From Sphingomonas sp. NFR04 (GTDB lineage: Bacteria; Pseudomonadota; Alphaproteobacteria; Sphingomonadales; Sphingomonadaceae): 64,000 nt of DNA. The stretch spans positions 992,001 to 1,056,000 of the forward strand of contig NZ_FORV01000001.1 of assembly GCF_900114095.1 (NCBI RefSeq). The letters run 5' to 3'. The position numbers and the translations under genes are program-made. The notes under the pieces are model-generated. The model worked only from the letters and a program-made list of their open reading frames with translations, was not told the origin of the DNA and ran no database searches. Shown here piece after piece: positions 30,124 through 39,908 of the stretch (position 1 is its first letter; the number at the start of each line of letters is the position of its first letter).

Positions 30124-30140
30124 ACTTACGAATCGTAAGT
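30124..30140. promoter_or_regulatory. 17-bp palindromic operator between QorB-like gene and hxlR
   Basis: ACTTACGAATCGTAAGT is a perfect 8+1+8 inverted repeat in the 89-bp divergent intergenic region. A further half-site, GGTAAGTAT, follows at 30151-30159, near the regulator start. HxlR-family dimers bind such sites, so autoregulation and repression of the reductase gene are likely. Confidence 0.75.
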
Positions 30141-30165
30141 ACGCACATAAAGGTAAGTATCAAAA

Positions 30166-30561
30166 ATGTCGGACGAGACGCCCCGCACCCTTGCCGCGAT
30201 GATGGCGCGCGGCGACGTGTTCGTCCCCGATTGCCCCTCGCGCGCGGTGCTCAAGCGGATCACCAGCAGCTGGGGCCTGCTCGTGCTGGTGGCGCTCCGC
30301 GACGGCACCCGCCGCTTCAGCGAGCTTCGCCGCCGGGTGAACGGGGTGAGCGAACGCATGCTCGCCCAGACGCTGCAGCAGCTGGAGGCGCACCAGCTGG
30401 TCGTCCGCCGCAGCTTGCCGGTGGTGCCGCCGCATGTCGAATACACGCTGACCCCGCTCGGCGAGGCCGCAGCGGCGAAGGTCGAGGATCTGGTCGAGTG
30501 GATCCAGGCGAACATCGCCGCGCTGATGCCGGCCGGGGCGCTGGACGAAGCGGCGGAGTAG
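30166..30561 (+). CDS. HxlR family transcriptional regulator
   Basis: A 131-residue winged-helix regulator. The HxlR core is present: CPSRAVLKRITSSWGLLVLV, FSELRRRVNGVSERMLAQTL as the DNA-recognition helix, then YTLTPLG in the wing. Cys23 just before the core is at the position used for redox or electrophile sensing in YodB/QorR-type members. A palindromic operator lies 26 bases upstream. Confidence 0.93.
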   Translation: MSDETPRTLAAMMARGDVFVPDCPSRAVLKRITSSWGLLVLVALRDGTRRFSELRRRVNGVSERMLAQTLQQLEAHQLVVRRSLPVVPPHVEYTLTPLGEAAAAKVEDLVEWIQANIAALMPAGALDEAAE

Positions 30562-30587
30562 CAGGTTCGCTACCCTCTTCCCCTGCC

Positions 30588-30681
30588 GTCATCCCCGCGC
30601 AGGCGGGGATCCATTGGCGCAGGTGGTGCCGCTCCATCCCCGGCGGCCTGGCAAATGGATTCCCGCCTTCGCGGGAATGAC
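30588..30681. repeat. Dispersed palindromic repeat, family A, copy 2
   Basis: Left arm GTCATCCCCGCGCAGGCGGG and the inverted right arm ending TTCGCGGGAATGAC enclose a spacer unlike copy 1 but close to copy 3 (both have TTGGCGCAGGTG and CTGGCAAATGGATTCCCGCC). It lies between hxlR and lrgA. Non-coding. Confidence 0.9.
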
Positions 30682-30786
30682 GACCGGGGTGTGGTGGCCG
30701 CGGGCCTTCGCCTTGCAGGTCCGCACCCGCTTACGCCGTCCGCAACCGGCCCTTACGTCCCCCGCAGTATACCGCGCCGCGTTCCC

Positions 30787-31155
30787 ATGGCATGGCACCC
30801 GGCCATGATCGCCGCCATCGCCACCCTGCTCCTCTGCCAGTTGCTCGGCGAGGGAATCCATCTGCTCACCGGGCTGCCGCTGCCGGGCGCCGTGCTCGGC
30901 ATGTTCCTGCTGCTCGGCTGGCTGCTGCTCCGCCCCGGCGAGCGGCCGACGCTGGTGCAGGTCTCGGCCTGGCTGACCGCGCATCTCTCGGTGATGTTCG
31001 TCCCCGCCGCCGTGGGACTGATCGAGGAAGGCCCGGTGCTGGCGCGCAACGGCGTCGCGATCGTCGTCGCCACCCTCGCCTCGACGCTGCTCACGGTTGC
31101 GGTGACGGCGCTGGTCTTTCGCTGGGCGCTCGCCCGGCAGGAGCGCGGCGCATGA
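30787..31155 (+). CDS. lrgA: LrgA/CidA family membrane protein
   Basis: A 122-residue protein with four hydrophobic segments, including LPLPGAVLGMFLLLGWLLL and LSVMFVPAAVGLIEEGPVL, the family hallmarks. LrgA works with LrgB; the pair was described as holin-like controllers of murein hydrolases and later linked to pyruvate and metabolite flux. ATG at 30787 or 30805 could be used. It overlaps lrgB by four bases. Confidence 0.92.
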   Translation: MAWHPAMIAAIATLLLCQLLGEGIHLLTGLPLPGAVLGMFLLLGWLLLRPGERPTLVQVSAWLTAHLSVMFVPAAVGLIEEGPVLARNGVAIVVATLASTLLTVAVTALVFRWALARQERGA

Positions 31156-31853
31156 CCGGCCTATGGGCCAACCTCCAGGCGACGCCTTTGCTATGGCTCG
31201 CCGTCACGCTGCTCGTGTTCGAGGGCGCCGACCGGCTGTCGAAGCGCAGCAAGCGCCACCCGCTCTGCCACCCCGTGCTGCTGGCGACGCCGGTGCTGAT
31301 CGCCCTGCTGCTGGCGACGCGCACCCCCTACCCCATCTATGCGCAGAACACCGCGGTGCTCGGCTTCCTGCTCGGTCCCGCGACCGTCGGGCTGGCGGTG
31401 CCGCTCTGGCGCAACCGGGCGCTTGTCCGCCGCGCCGCCGGGCCGCTGCTGCTCGCGCTGACCGCGGGCTCGCTCACCGCGATCCTCAGTGTCACGGCCA
31501 TAGTCTGGGCGTTCGGCGGCAGCGTGCAGATCCTGGCCACCGTCGCGCCGCGCTCGGTGACGACGCCGGTGGCAATGGCGCTGGCGCAGCAGCTTGGCGG
31601 CATCCCCGCGCTCGCCGCCATCGTCGTGCCGATCGCCGGCGTGTTCGGCGCGATGATCGCGACGCCGGTGCTCAACGCGCTCCGTATCGAGGATTACCGT
31701 GTCCGCGGTTTTGCCACCGGGGTCGCGGCGCACGGCATCGGCATGGCCCGCGCCTTCCAGGTGAGCGAGATCGGCGGCACCTTCGCCGGCATCGGCATGG
31801 CCCTCAACGCAGCGATGACCGCGCTGCTGCTGACGTTGTGGGCGGTGCTGTAA
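31152..31853 (+). CDS. lrgB: LrgB family membrane protein
   Basis: A 233-residue polytopic protein. PRSVTTPVAMALAQQLGGIP and GVAAHGIGMARAFQVSEIGG are the conserved LrgB signatures. Translation is coupled to lrgA (ATGA). Together they probably form an inner-membrane complex. A short hairpin repeat follows the stop. Confidence 0.94.
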   Translation: MTGLWANLQATPLLWLAVTLLVFEGADRLSKRSKRHPLCHPVLLATPVLIALLLATRTPYPIYAQNTAVLGFLLGPATVGLAVPLWRNRALVRRAAGPLLLALTAGSLTAILSVTAIVWAFGGSVQILATVAPRSVTTPVAMALAQQLGGIPALAAIVVPIAGVFGAMIATPVLNALRIEDYRVRGFATGVAAHGIGMARAFQVSEIGGTFAGIGMALNAAMTALLLTLWAVL

Positions 31854-31856
31854 TAT

Positions 31857-31883
31857 GATCCTCCCCCCGCCAGGGGGAGGATC
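31857..31883. repeat. Short hairpin of the GATCCTCCCCC type
   Basis: GATCCTCCCCC and GGGGGAGGATC form a perfect 11-bp stem with a five-base loop between the convergent lrgB and PAS-protein genes. The same arms occur at the ends of the larger element at 58206-58336, so this may be a minimal copy. It may also end transcription from either side. Confidence 0.7.
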
Positions 31884-31896
31884 GAACAGCACGCCC

Positions 31897-32271
31897 CTAT
31901 TCGTCGGTCACGTCCTGCTTGGTGCCGTAGAGCCGCACCGGGCGGCCGTTCTCGAACTGCACGTCCGCCGTCAGCCGCATCTTGCGGAGCGCGCCGTCGC
32001 GGCGCCGGATCGTCACATCGATGGTGAAGCTGGCGCCTTCCGCCACGGCCTTGTTCCGCACCCGCGCCAGCAGCGCCTGCGATTCCGGCGTGTACATGCC
32101 GACCACGTCGTCGCGGGACAGCGGCTCGTTGCGTGGGACGCCGAACAGGTCGTAGACTCCCGGCGACCAGCGCAGCGCCTCGGTTGCCAGATCGCACTCC
32201 CAGGCGGCCGGCAGCGGGATCAGCGGATCGCCGGCGCGCAGTCCTTTGCCGAGAAGGGGCTGGATGAGCAT
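31897..32271 (-). CDS. Single PAS-domain protein
   Basis: A 124-residue protein consisting of one PAS domain: WECDLATEALRWSPGVYDLF, then DVTIRRRDGALRKMRLTADV and the C-terminal LYGTKQDVTDE, the PAC-like end. No output domain is attached, so it may act through a partner or be a truncated sensor. Start is uncertain: ATG at 32271 or GTG at 32313, the latter right behind GGAGG. It is divergent from purL. Confidence 0.75.
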   Translation of the reverse strand: MLIQPLLGKGLRAGDPLIPLPAAWECDLATEALRWSPGVYDLFGVPRNEPLSRDDVVGMYTPESQALLARVRNKAVAEGASFTIDVTIRRRDGALRKMRLTADVQFENGRPVRLYGTKQDVTDE

Positions 32272-32369
32272 GCCAAACGTTAGCACGGACACCGTTAACG
32301 CACCGTTCCCCACCGCCTCCGCAACTCCCGGGGTGACGCGCGCGCAACACCCCGCTAAGGGGTCCGGCC

Positions 32370-34604
<2,235 letters not shown>

Positions 34605-34607
34605 GCA

Positions 34608-34833
34608 CACTTAAGCCCCTCCCCCTCGGGGGAGGGGTTTGGGGTGGGGCAGTGTCTCACCGAGACCAACCTCTGTTCTGGAATCCCTCCACCCCAACCC
34701 CTCCTCCAAGGAGGAGAGGCTGAAAGATCCAATATCGCCGTCATCCCCGCGAAGGCGGGGATCCATTGGCGCAGGTGCCGCGGTTCTTGCTCCAGCGCCC
34801 TGGCAAATGGATTCCCGCCTTCGCGGGAATGAC
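34608..34833. repeat. Repeat cluster: family C pair plus family A copy 3
   Basis: The 340-bp gap between purL and the histidine kinase is mostly repeats. A family C unit begins 34608 (TTAAGCCCCTCCCCCTCGGG), an inverted and diverged copy lies at 34687-34724, and a full family A copy lies at 34740-34833. From 34834 to 34944 I see no gene or clear signal except a short CCCCCAAATGGGGG palindrome near 34873. Confidence 0.88.
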
Positions 34834-34944
34834 GCGTATTCGGGAGGCAGCGGCCCTTCGCTCCCCCCACAACCCCCAAATGGGGGGTAGCGGGTTGCTC
34901 GCCTTGGGCTGGTGACATCGCGGTCATCGCGGCATCCTTCGCCC

Positions 34945-36516
34945 ATGTCGGATTTCGGGGATCGGGCCAGGGGCGGCGGGAGCGGCGCCTTGTCGGGCAG
35001 CATGTGGCCGAGCACCGCGCTGGACGGTACCCGCCTGCGCGCGCTGGCCGCGGCGTTGCTCGCGCTCGGCATCTTCTGGATCGACAGCTTCACCAGCTTC
35101 CACAGCGCGATCGCGACGCTCTACGTGCTCGTCCTGCTGCTGGCCGGCCCTCGGCTCGATCGGCGGCAGCTGGTCGGCTGGAGCCTGTCCTGCGCGGCGC
35201 TGACCCTCGCCAGCTTCGTGATCGTCCACCGTTGGGACCCCAGCACCGAAGCCGTGCTGCGGCTGGTGGTGAGCCTCGCCGCCAATGCCGTCACCACCGC
35301 GCTGCTGCTCCACCGCATCGTGCTCGACCAGCGCGTCGCCCGCGAGGAGCGCCGCTATGCGACGATGACCGACACGCTGGCCATCGCCATCTGGGAACAT
35401 GATTTCAGCTGCGTCGACGCCGCCATCCAGGCGCTGCGGGCCAGCGGCGTCAGCGACCTGCGCGCCTATCTGCGCGCGCACCCCGAATTCGTCGCTCATA
35501 TCCGCCGCCAGGTACGCATCACCGACGTCAACCAGACCGCGCTCGACATGATGGGCGTGCCGAACAAGGCCGCCTTCTTCCGCAGGCTCGGCGATTTCCT
35601 GCCCGAAACCGACGCCAGCTTCGCCGAGTGCATCGTCGCGATCGACGAGCGCCGGCCGATGTTCCAGGCCGAGACCCAGGTGATCGCCGCCGACGGCTCG
35701 CCGATCGACATCATCGTCGCCTTCAGCCTCGCCCCCGGCACCTGCCTGGCGCACGTGCCCGGCAGCATCCTCGACATCCGCCAGCGCAAGCGGCTGGAGA
35801 CCACCGTCGAGCGCACCCGCATCGAGCTGGAGCGCGTCCAGCGCACCGCCGCGATCGGCGCGATGTCCGCCTCGATCGCGCACGAGATAAACCAGCCGAT
35901 CTCCGCGGTGCAGAGCTATGCCGATTCCGCCGCGCGCTGGCTCGCCCGCCCCGAGCCCGACCTGGACGAGGTGCGGCTGTCGCTCGCGGGGCTCCACCAG
36001 GCCGTGGCGAACGTCCATGCGGTGATCCAGCGGGTGCGCTCGCTGGTGGGCGGCGCGCAGGGCGAGATGCGGCCGCTGCAGCTGGGCAGCCTCGTCGCCG
36101 ACACGCTCGCCATTGCCGCACGCGACATCGACGCGCACGGCGCGCGCATCCATGTCGCCGCGCTGGGCGAGCCGACCGTGGTGGGCGATCGGATCCTGCT
36201 CAAGCACCTGCTGCTCAACCTGATCACCAATGCGCTGCAGGCGATGGAGAGCGCCGGAGTCGCCGACAAGCGCATGGACCTGACGCTCCACGCCAACGAC
36301 GATCATGTGCTGCTGCTGCTGCGCGACCATGGCCCGGGCATCGCGCCCGGCATCGCCGAGCCGTTCGAGACCTTCGCCACCACCAAGCCCGGCGGCATGG
36401 GGCTGGGCCTGTCGATCTGCCGCTCGATCGTCGAGCTCCACGACGGCCGGATCGCGCTGAGCAACCATCCCGATGGCGGCGCGCTGGCCGCGATCGAGCT
36501 GCCGCTGGCAGCCTGA
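34945..36516 (+). CDS. Membrane PAS sensor histidine kinase
   Basis: A 523-residue kinase: four hydrophobic segments (about 33-48, 53-69, 76-95 and 104-124), a PAS-like domain (about 140-290), then HisKA with the phospho-acceptor His313 in SIAHEINQPISAVQSYAD and a HATPase_c domain with NLITNALQAM (N box), DHGPGIAPG (G1) and GGMGLGLSICRSI (G2). The HEINQP form resembles FixL/DctB-like kinases that pair with FixJ regulators, which are encoded just downstream on the other strand. ATG at 35002 is an alternative start. Confidence 0.9.
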   Translation: MSDFGDRARGGGSGALSGSMWPSTALDGTRLRALAAALLALGIFWIDSFTSFHSAIATLYVLVLLLAGPRLDRRQLVGWSLSCAALTLASFVIVHRWDPSTEAVLRLVVSLAANAVTTALLLHRIVLDQRVAREERRYATMTDTLAIAIWEHDFSCVDAAIQALRASGVSDLRAYLRAHPEFVAHIRRQVRITDVNQTALDMMGVPNKAAFFRRLGDFLPETDASFAECIVAIDERRPMFQAETQVIAADGSPIDIIVAFSLAPGTCLAHVPGSILDIRQRKRLETTVERTRIELERVQRTAAIGAMSASIAHEINQPISAVQSYADSAARWLARPEPDLDEVRLSLAGLHQAVANVHAVIQRVRSLVGGAQGEMRPLQLGSLVADTLAIAARDIDAHGARIHVAALGEPTVVGDRILLKHLLLNLITNALQAMESAGVADKRMDLTLHANDDHVLLLLRDHGPGIAPGIAEPFETFATTKPGGMGLGLSICRSIVELHDGRIALSNHPDGGALAAIELPLAA

Positions 36517-36517
36517 G

Positions 36518-36880
36518 CTACCCGCCGATCGCCCGCTCCAGTGCGCCGGAGAGCAGATCGGGATCCACCGGCTTGTCGAGCAGCGCCACCAGGTCGAGCG
36601 AGGCCGCCCGGGCGCGCAGGTCGGGAGTGGGATAGGCGGTCATCAGGATCACCGGCACCGTCGAACCCCGCGCACGCAAGGTCTGGCGCAGCTCGAGCCC
36701 CGACCGGCCGGGCATCTGCAGGTCGGTGAGCACGCAGTCCGCGGCATCGTCGCCGGCATCGAGATAGGCATCGGCCGACGCGTAGATCGCGGTGCGATAG
36801 CCGAAGGAGCGAATCAGGCTCGCCGCCGCGTCGCGCACCAGCGCATCGTCATCCACCACGGCAACCAGGCTGTCCGGCAC
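36518..36880 (-). CDS. Stand-alone response-regulator receiver protein
   Basis: A 120-residue receiver domain with no output part: VAVVDDDALVRDA carries the acidic pocket, LTDLQMPGRSG the phosphorylated Asp, LMTAYPT the Thr position and LLDKPVD the Lys. GTG start. It ends two bases from the kinase stop, convergent with it, and lies upstream of nothing obvious. It may act as a phosphate sink or competitor for the kinase. Confidence 0.9.
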   Translation of the reverse strand: MPDSLVAVVDDDALVRDAAASLIRSFGYRTAIYASADAYLDAGDDAADCVLTDLQMPGRSGLELRQTLRARGSTVPVILMTAYPTPDLRARAASLDLVALLDKPVDPDLLSGALERAIGG

Positions 36881-36976
36881 GCGCTACGCTCCATCCTTCC
36901 CGGGCCATCCGGGACCAACTGCAAGGATAGGGAGGTATGCCGCGCCCGTAAGCTATACGCTTGGTTATTCGGAAAA

Positions 36977-37621
36977 CTACGCATTCCCGTCGGAGGACGG
37001 CAGCGCCTCCGCGGCGCGGACCAGGTCGGGCACGGTGCGCAGCCCCATCTTGCGCATCAGGCTGGCGCGGTGGAGCTTCACGGTGATCTCGGCGATGCCC
37101 AGCTCGCCGGCGATCTGCTTGTTGAGCAGCCCGCGCACCACGCCCTCCATCACCTGCTTTTCGCGGGCGGTGAGCGTGGCGAAGCGCTGGCGCACGCCTT
37201 CGCTTTCCTGCGCGGCGGTCCGACGCTCGGCGGCGCGGGCGAGCCCGGCATTGACCGCGTCGAGCATGTCCTGGTCGCGGAACGGCTTGGTGAGGAAGTC
37301 CACCGCCCCGCCCTTCATCGCCTTGACGGACATCGGAATGTCGCCGTGCCCGGTGAGGAAGATCACCGGCAGATCGACCCCACGCTCGGCCAGGCGATCG
37401 CGGCACTCGAACCCGCCCATGTGCGGCATCCGCACGTCGACGACGAGGCAGCACGGCGTCTCCGGCAGCGGCGCATCGAGCAATTCCTGCGCAGAGCCAT
37501 AGTTGCGCACTGCGAAATCCACCGAGCGGAACAGCGAGTCGAGCGATCCCCGCACCAGTGGATCGTCATCGACCACCAGCACGACGGGCTGCGCTTCGGG
37601 CGCGGGAGCGAGGCGGGTCAT
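36977..37621 (-). CDS. FixJ/TtrR-type response regulator with LuxR HTH
   Basis: A 214-residue regulator. The receiver domain (about 12-128) has VLVVDDDPLVRG, VVDVRMPHMGG (phospho-Asp) and FLTKPFRDQ (Lys). The C-terminal LuxR-type helix-turn-helix has FATLTAREKQVMEGVVRG and NKQIAGELGIAEITVKLHRA. The ATG at 37621 has GATCGCAACC upstream with weak Shine-Dalgarno character. It is the probable DNA-binding partner of the nearby kinase. Confidence 0.92.
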   Translation of the reverse strand: MTRLAPAPEAQPVVLVVDDDPLVRGSLDSLFRSVDFAVRNYGSAQELLDAPLPETPCCLVVDVRMPHMGGFECRDRLAERGVDLPVIFLTGHGDIPMSVKAMKGGAVDFLTKPFRDQDMLDAVNAGLARAAERRTAAQESEGVRQRFATLTAREKQVMEGVVRGLLNKQIAGELGIAEITVKLHRASLMRKMGLRTVPDLVRAAEALPSSDGNA

Positions 37622-37792
37622 GGGTTGCGATCCTTTCGCAACAGGCGTGCCGCATGGGACGCCGCGCGGCAATCCCGAAGGGGGTGAAGCGATACCCCCC
37701 GAATGGGCGGCGCAAGGAAAGCACAACGACCGGCCGGCGAAGCAGCGGGACGTTTCAGGTCTCTCACCAAGGCTCAAGCCGAGCCAACCCTG

Positions 37793-38173
37793 TTAGGGCT
37801 GGAAGCCCGTGGGGATGAATCCCTCGCTGTAGCACCAGCCCAGTATCACCGTCGTTGTCGGATCCCTGAGATGCACGCGCATCTCTTCCGGAGGCATGGT
37901 TTCCCAGAACATCTGATGCACCTTCACCCGGCAGGAGCGCGTTTTCAGCGTCAGATTTCTTTTGTCCGTCTTATAGAACTCCTCGTCCTCTACCGAGATA
38001 ATTCCTATGGGCTCGCCATGAACGCCAGACCATAGCCTGAAATTCACGGTCATGATGTTCTTTATGGCCCAATCTACAATGTCACTCACATCCTGATTGC
38101 TAACCTTTTTATTCGAACAGATGACGCGACGATACTCTTCATAATTCCACTTGAGCGGAATAGGATCGGACAT
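37793..38173 (-). CDS. Hypothetical protein, 126 residues, AT-richer than neighbours
   Basis: Unrecognised soluble protein, MSDPIPLKWNYEEYRRVI at the start, with a mixed alpha/beta pattern, several Trp and Cys residues and HQMFWETMPPEEMRVHLRD near the end. The coding sequence uses many A/T-ending codons (AAT, ATA, TTT, AAA), unlike the genes on both sides, which suggests recent acquisition. No partner gene is seen. It may begin a small foreign insert that extends to about 38290. Confidence 0.65.
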   Translation of the reverse strand: MSDPIPLKWNYEEYRRVICSNKKVSNQDVSDIVDWAIKNIMTVNFRLWSGVHGEPIGIISVEDEEFYKTDKRNLTLKTRSCRVKVHQMFWETMPPEEMRVHLRDPTTTVILGWCYSEGFIPTGFQP

Positions 38174-38343
38174 TGAACAGCACGCCCTGTGAATCGCTCA
38201 ACGGGGATATTGAGTGACGGGACTTGTTGCCGATACGCATTACGTAATCACGTCACCCCGGGCGCAGGATATTGCAACCGCAACATCCGACCTCCGGTTG
38301 CACTATCCCCTATTCGAGACTCGGACGATGGCAATCCACCGCT

Positions 38344-39738
38344 TCAGTCTCCCCGTGCCTCGCGCCGTGCGCGGACGGCCGGCGGAAGCGACCGTGGTGT
38401 CGGCGTTGCGCCGGGCGGCGGAGCCGGGCGGCTCGGCGCGGCGGCGGGATGCGCGGCCGGCGGTTGGAAGGCCGGGCGCGGCGGCTGCAGGCCGGCGCCT
38501 TCGGGGCGTGCCTGACGCATCCAGCCCGGCGACATCCAGCCGCTGCCGCGGCGCGGGCCTGCATTCGCGGGGGCGGCTGGTGCAGGCGCAGCGGGTGCAG
38601 GTGCCGCAACCGGGGGCGAAGCAGGTTGCGGCGCACCGGCGCTTGGGCGGCTCCCTTGCCAGCCGGGCCGCGGGCCCTGCCAGCCGGGGCGACCATCGCC
38701 GTCGCCGCGCGGTGGGCGCGCGGTCCAGCCATCCGGGCGCGGACGTCCCGCACCCCAGTTCGGCGCACCGCGGGCAAGCGGCTGCCCCGACGTGACCGCG
38801 CCCGGCCCCGGCGTCGTCGTAACGGTGCCCGGCGGCGGCGCAGGCCGCGTGCCGCCCTGCGGACGATCGGGCCGATCCGGCCGATCGGGCCGCTGCCCCG
38901 GCAGCCCGCCCCACATCCATGGCCGCCCCGGCTTGCCGGTGCCCGGCGGCGAAGCCGGCTGCCCACCCGCGGGCGGCGGACCGGCGTGCGGCGGACGGCC
39001 CGGCCGCGGCGGCCGATGCTGCCAATGCTGGCCGAGTCCCGGCGGGGGCGGACCGTTGAAGCCGCCGCTGCGCCAGCGGGCAAACGCCGACGCCATCGCC
39101 GCGCGGCGGGCGCGCTCGGCCGCCCAGCGCTGCTGCTGGGCGAACTCGAAGCCCGTGCTGCGATATTGCCAGCCCGAATCCCAGCCGGGATCGATGCCGA
39201 CGAAGAACAGGTTCATGTCGCCCCAGCTGGTGGTGTCGACCGCATCCCATTGCCGGTCGAGCAGCGCATCGCGCAGCCGCCGCCCGCGCTCGTAGAGCCG
39301 CTCGCCTTCGTCGACCGACCGGACGCCCGCACCGCGCGGCAGCAGCTTGCCGCCGCCGTCATAGACCGCGGCGACATTGCCGTCCTGATAGCCGAAGCTG
39401 CGATCGGCCTCGCGCACCAGGAACGGCCCGCGCTCGCCGGGGGCGAAGAAATAGGTGCGCGCGCCCTCGGACTGGTCCTCCGCCACCACCCAATAGCCGT
39501 CACGCAATTCCCAGGCGACCGGGGCGCCGCCGTCGAAGCGGAAGCTGACATCGGGGGGCGCGTCGCCCAGCGTGTCCCACAGCGCATGGGCGCGATCGAT
39601 CCAGCGATAGCTGCTCTCGCCCTCGGCATCGACCTCGGCCGAACCGGCGGTGACGATCGACCCGTTCTGCGCGGCCGCGGGATGCGCGCCCGCCGCGAGC
39701 AGCGCGGTGCCGAGCAGCCATGGGGTGATCCGTGCCAT
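38344..39738 (-). CDS. Secreted protein with long proline-rich C-terminal region
   Basis: A 464-residue protein with signal peptide (MARITPWLLGTALLAAGAHPAAA, cleaved near residue 23). Residues 24 to about 215 are folded: WIDRAHALWDTLGDAPPDV, YWVVAEDQSEGARTYFFAPG and FFVGIDPGWDSGWQYRS. From about 225 to the end it is a Pro/Gly/Arg-rich low-complexity tail (RPDRPDRPDRPQGG). The tail is basic and could bind acidic polymers or span the cell wall. Function unknown. It is divergent from the surface-lipoprotein cluster. Confidence 0.8.
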   Translation of the reverse strand: MARITPWLLGTALLAAGAHPAAAQNGSIVTAGSAEVDAEGESSYRWIDRAHALWDTLGDAPPDVSFRFDGGAPVAWELRDGYWVVAEDQSEGARTYFFAPGERGPFLVREADRSFGYQDGNVAAVYDGGGKLLPRGAGVRSVDEGERLYERGRRLRDALLDRQWDAVDTTSWGDMNLFFVGIDPGWDSGWQYRSTGFEFAQQQRWAAERARRAAMASAFARWRSGGFNGPPPPGLGQHWQHRPPRPGRPPHAGPPPAGGQPASPPGTGKPGRPWMWGGLPGQRPDRPDRPDRPQGGTRPAPPPGTVTTTPGPGAVTSGQPLARGAPNWGAGRPRPDGWTARPPRGDGDGRPGWQGPRPGWQGSRPSAGAPQPASPPVAAPAPAAPAPAAPANAGPRRGSGWMSPGWMRQARPEGAGLQPPRPAFQPPAAHPAAAPSRPAPPPGATPTPRSLPPAVRARREARGD

Positions 39739-39908
39739 ATCCTGGTCCTGTCCAACGTCGAGCCGCCACCATCCGCCCGCCGCGGTGAACAAAGCATGAC
39801 AATGCTGCGATCGCCGGCAACAATTTGAAAAACGTCACATTAACCAAAACTTAGCGGCCGCAGCCGCATAGCCGCGCCATGGTTAACGCGTATTTCAGGG
39901 GACTCGGC

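Noticed and set aside
38239..38248. ATTACGTAAT palindrome as a regulator site
   Set aside because: Only 10 bp, not placed at a convincing promoter, and expected by chance in AT-richer DNA.
38272..39828. A 518-codon plus-strand frame opposite the proline-rich protein
   Set aside because: Arg/Pro-rich low complexity produced by the opposite strand's repeats; the minus-strand reading has a signal peptide and a folded part.
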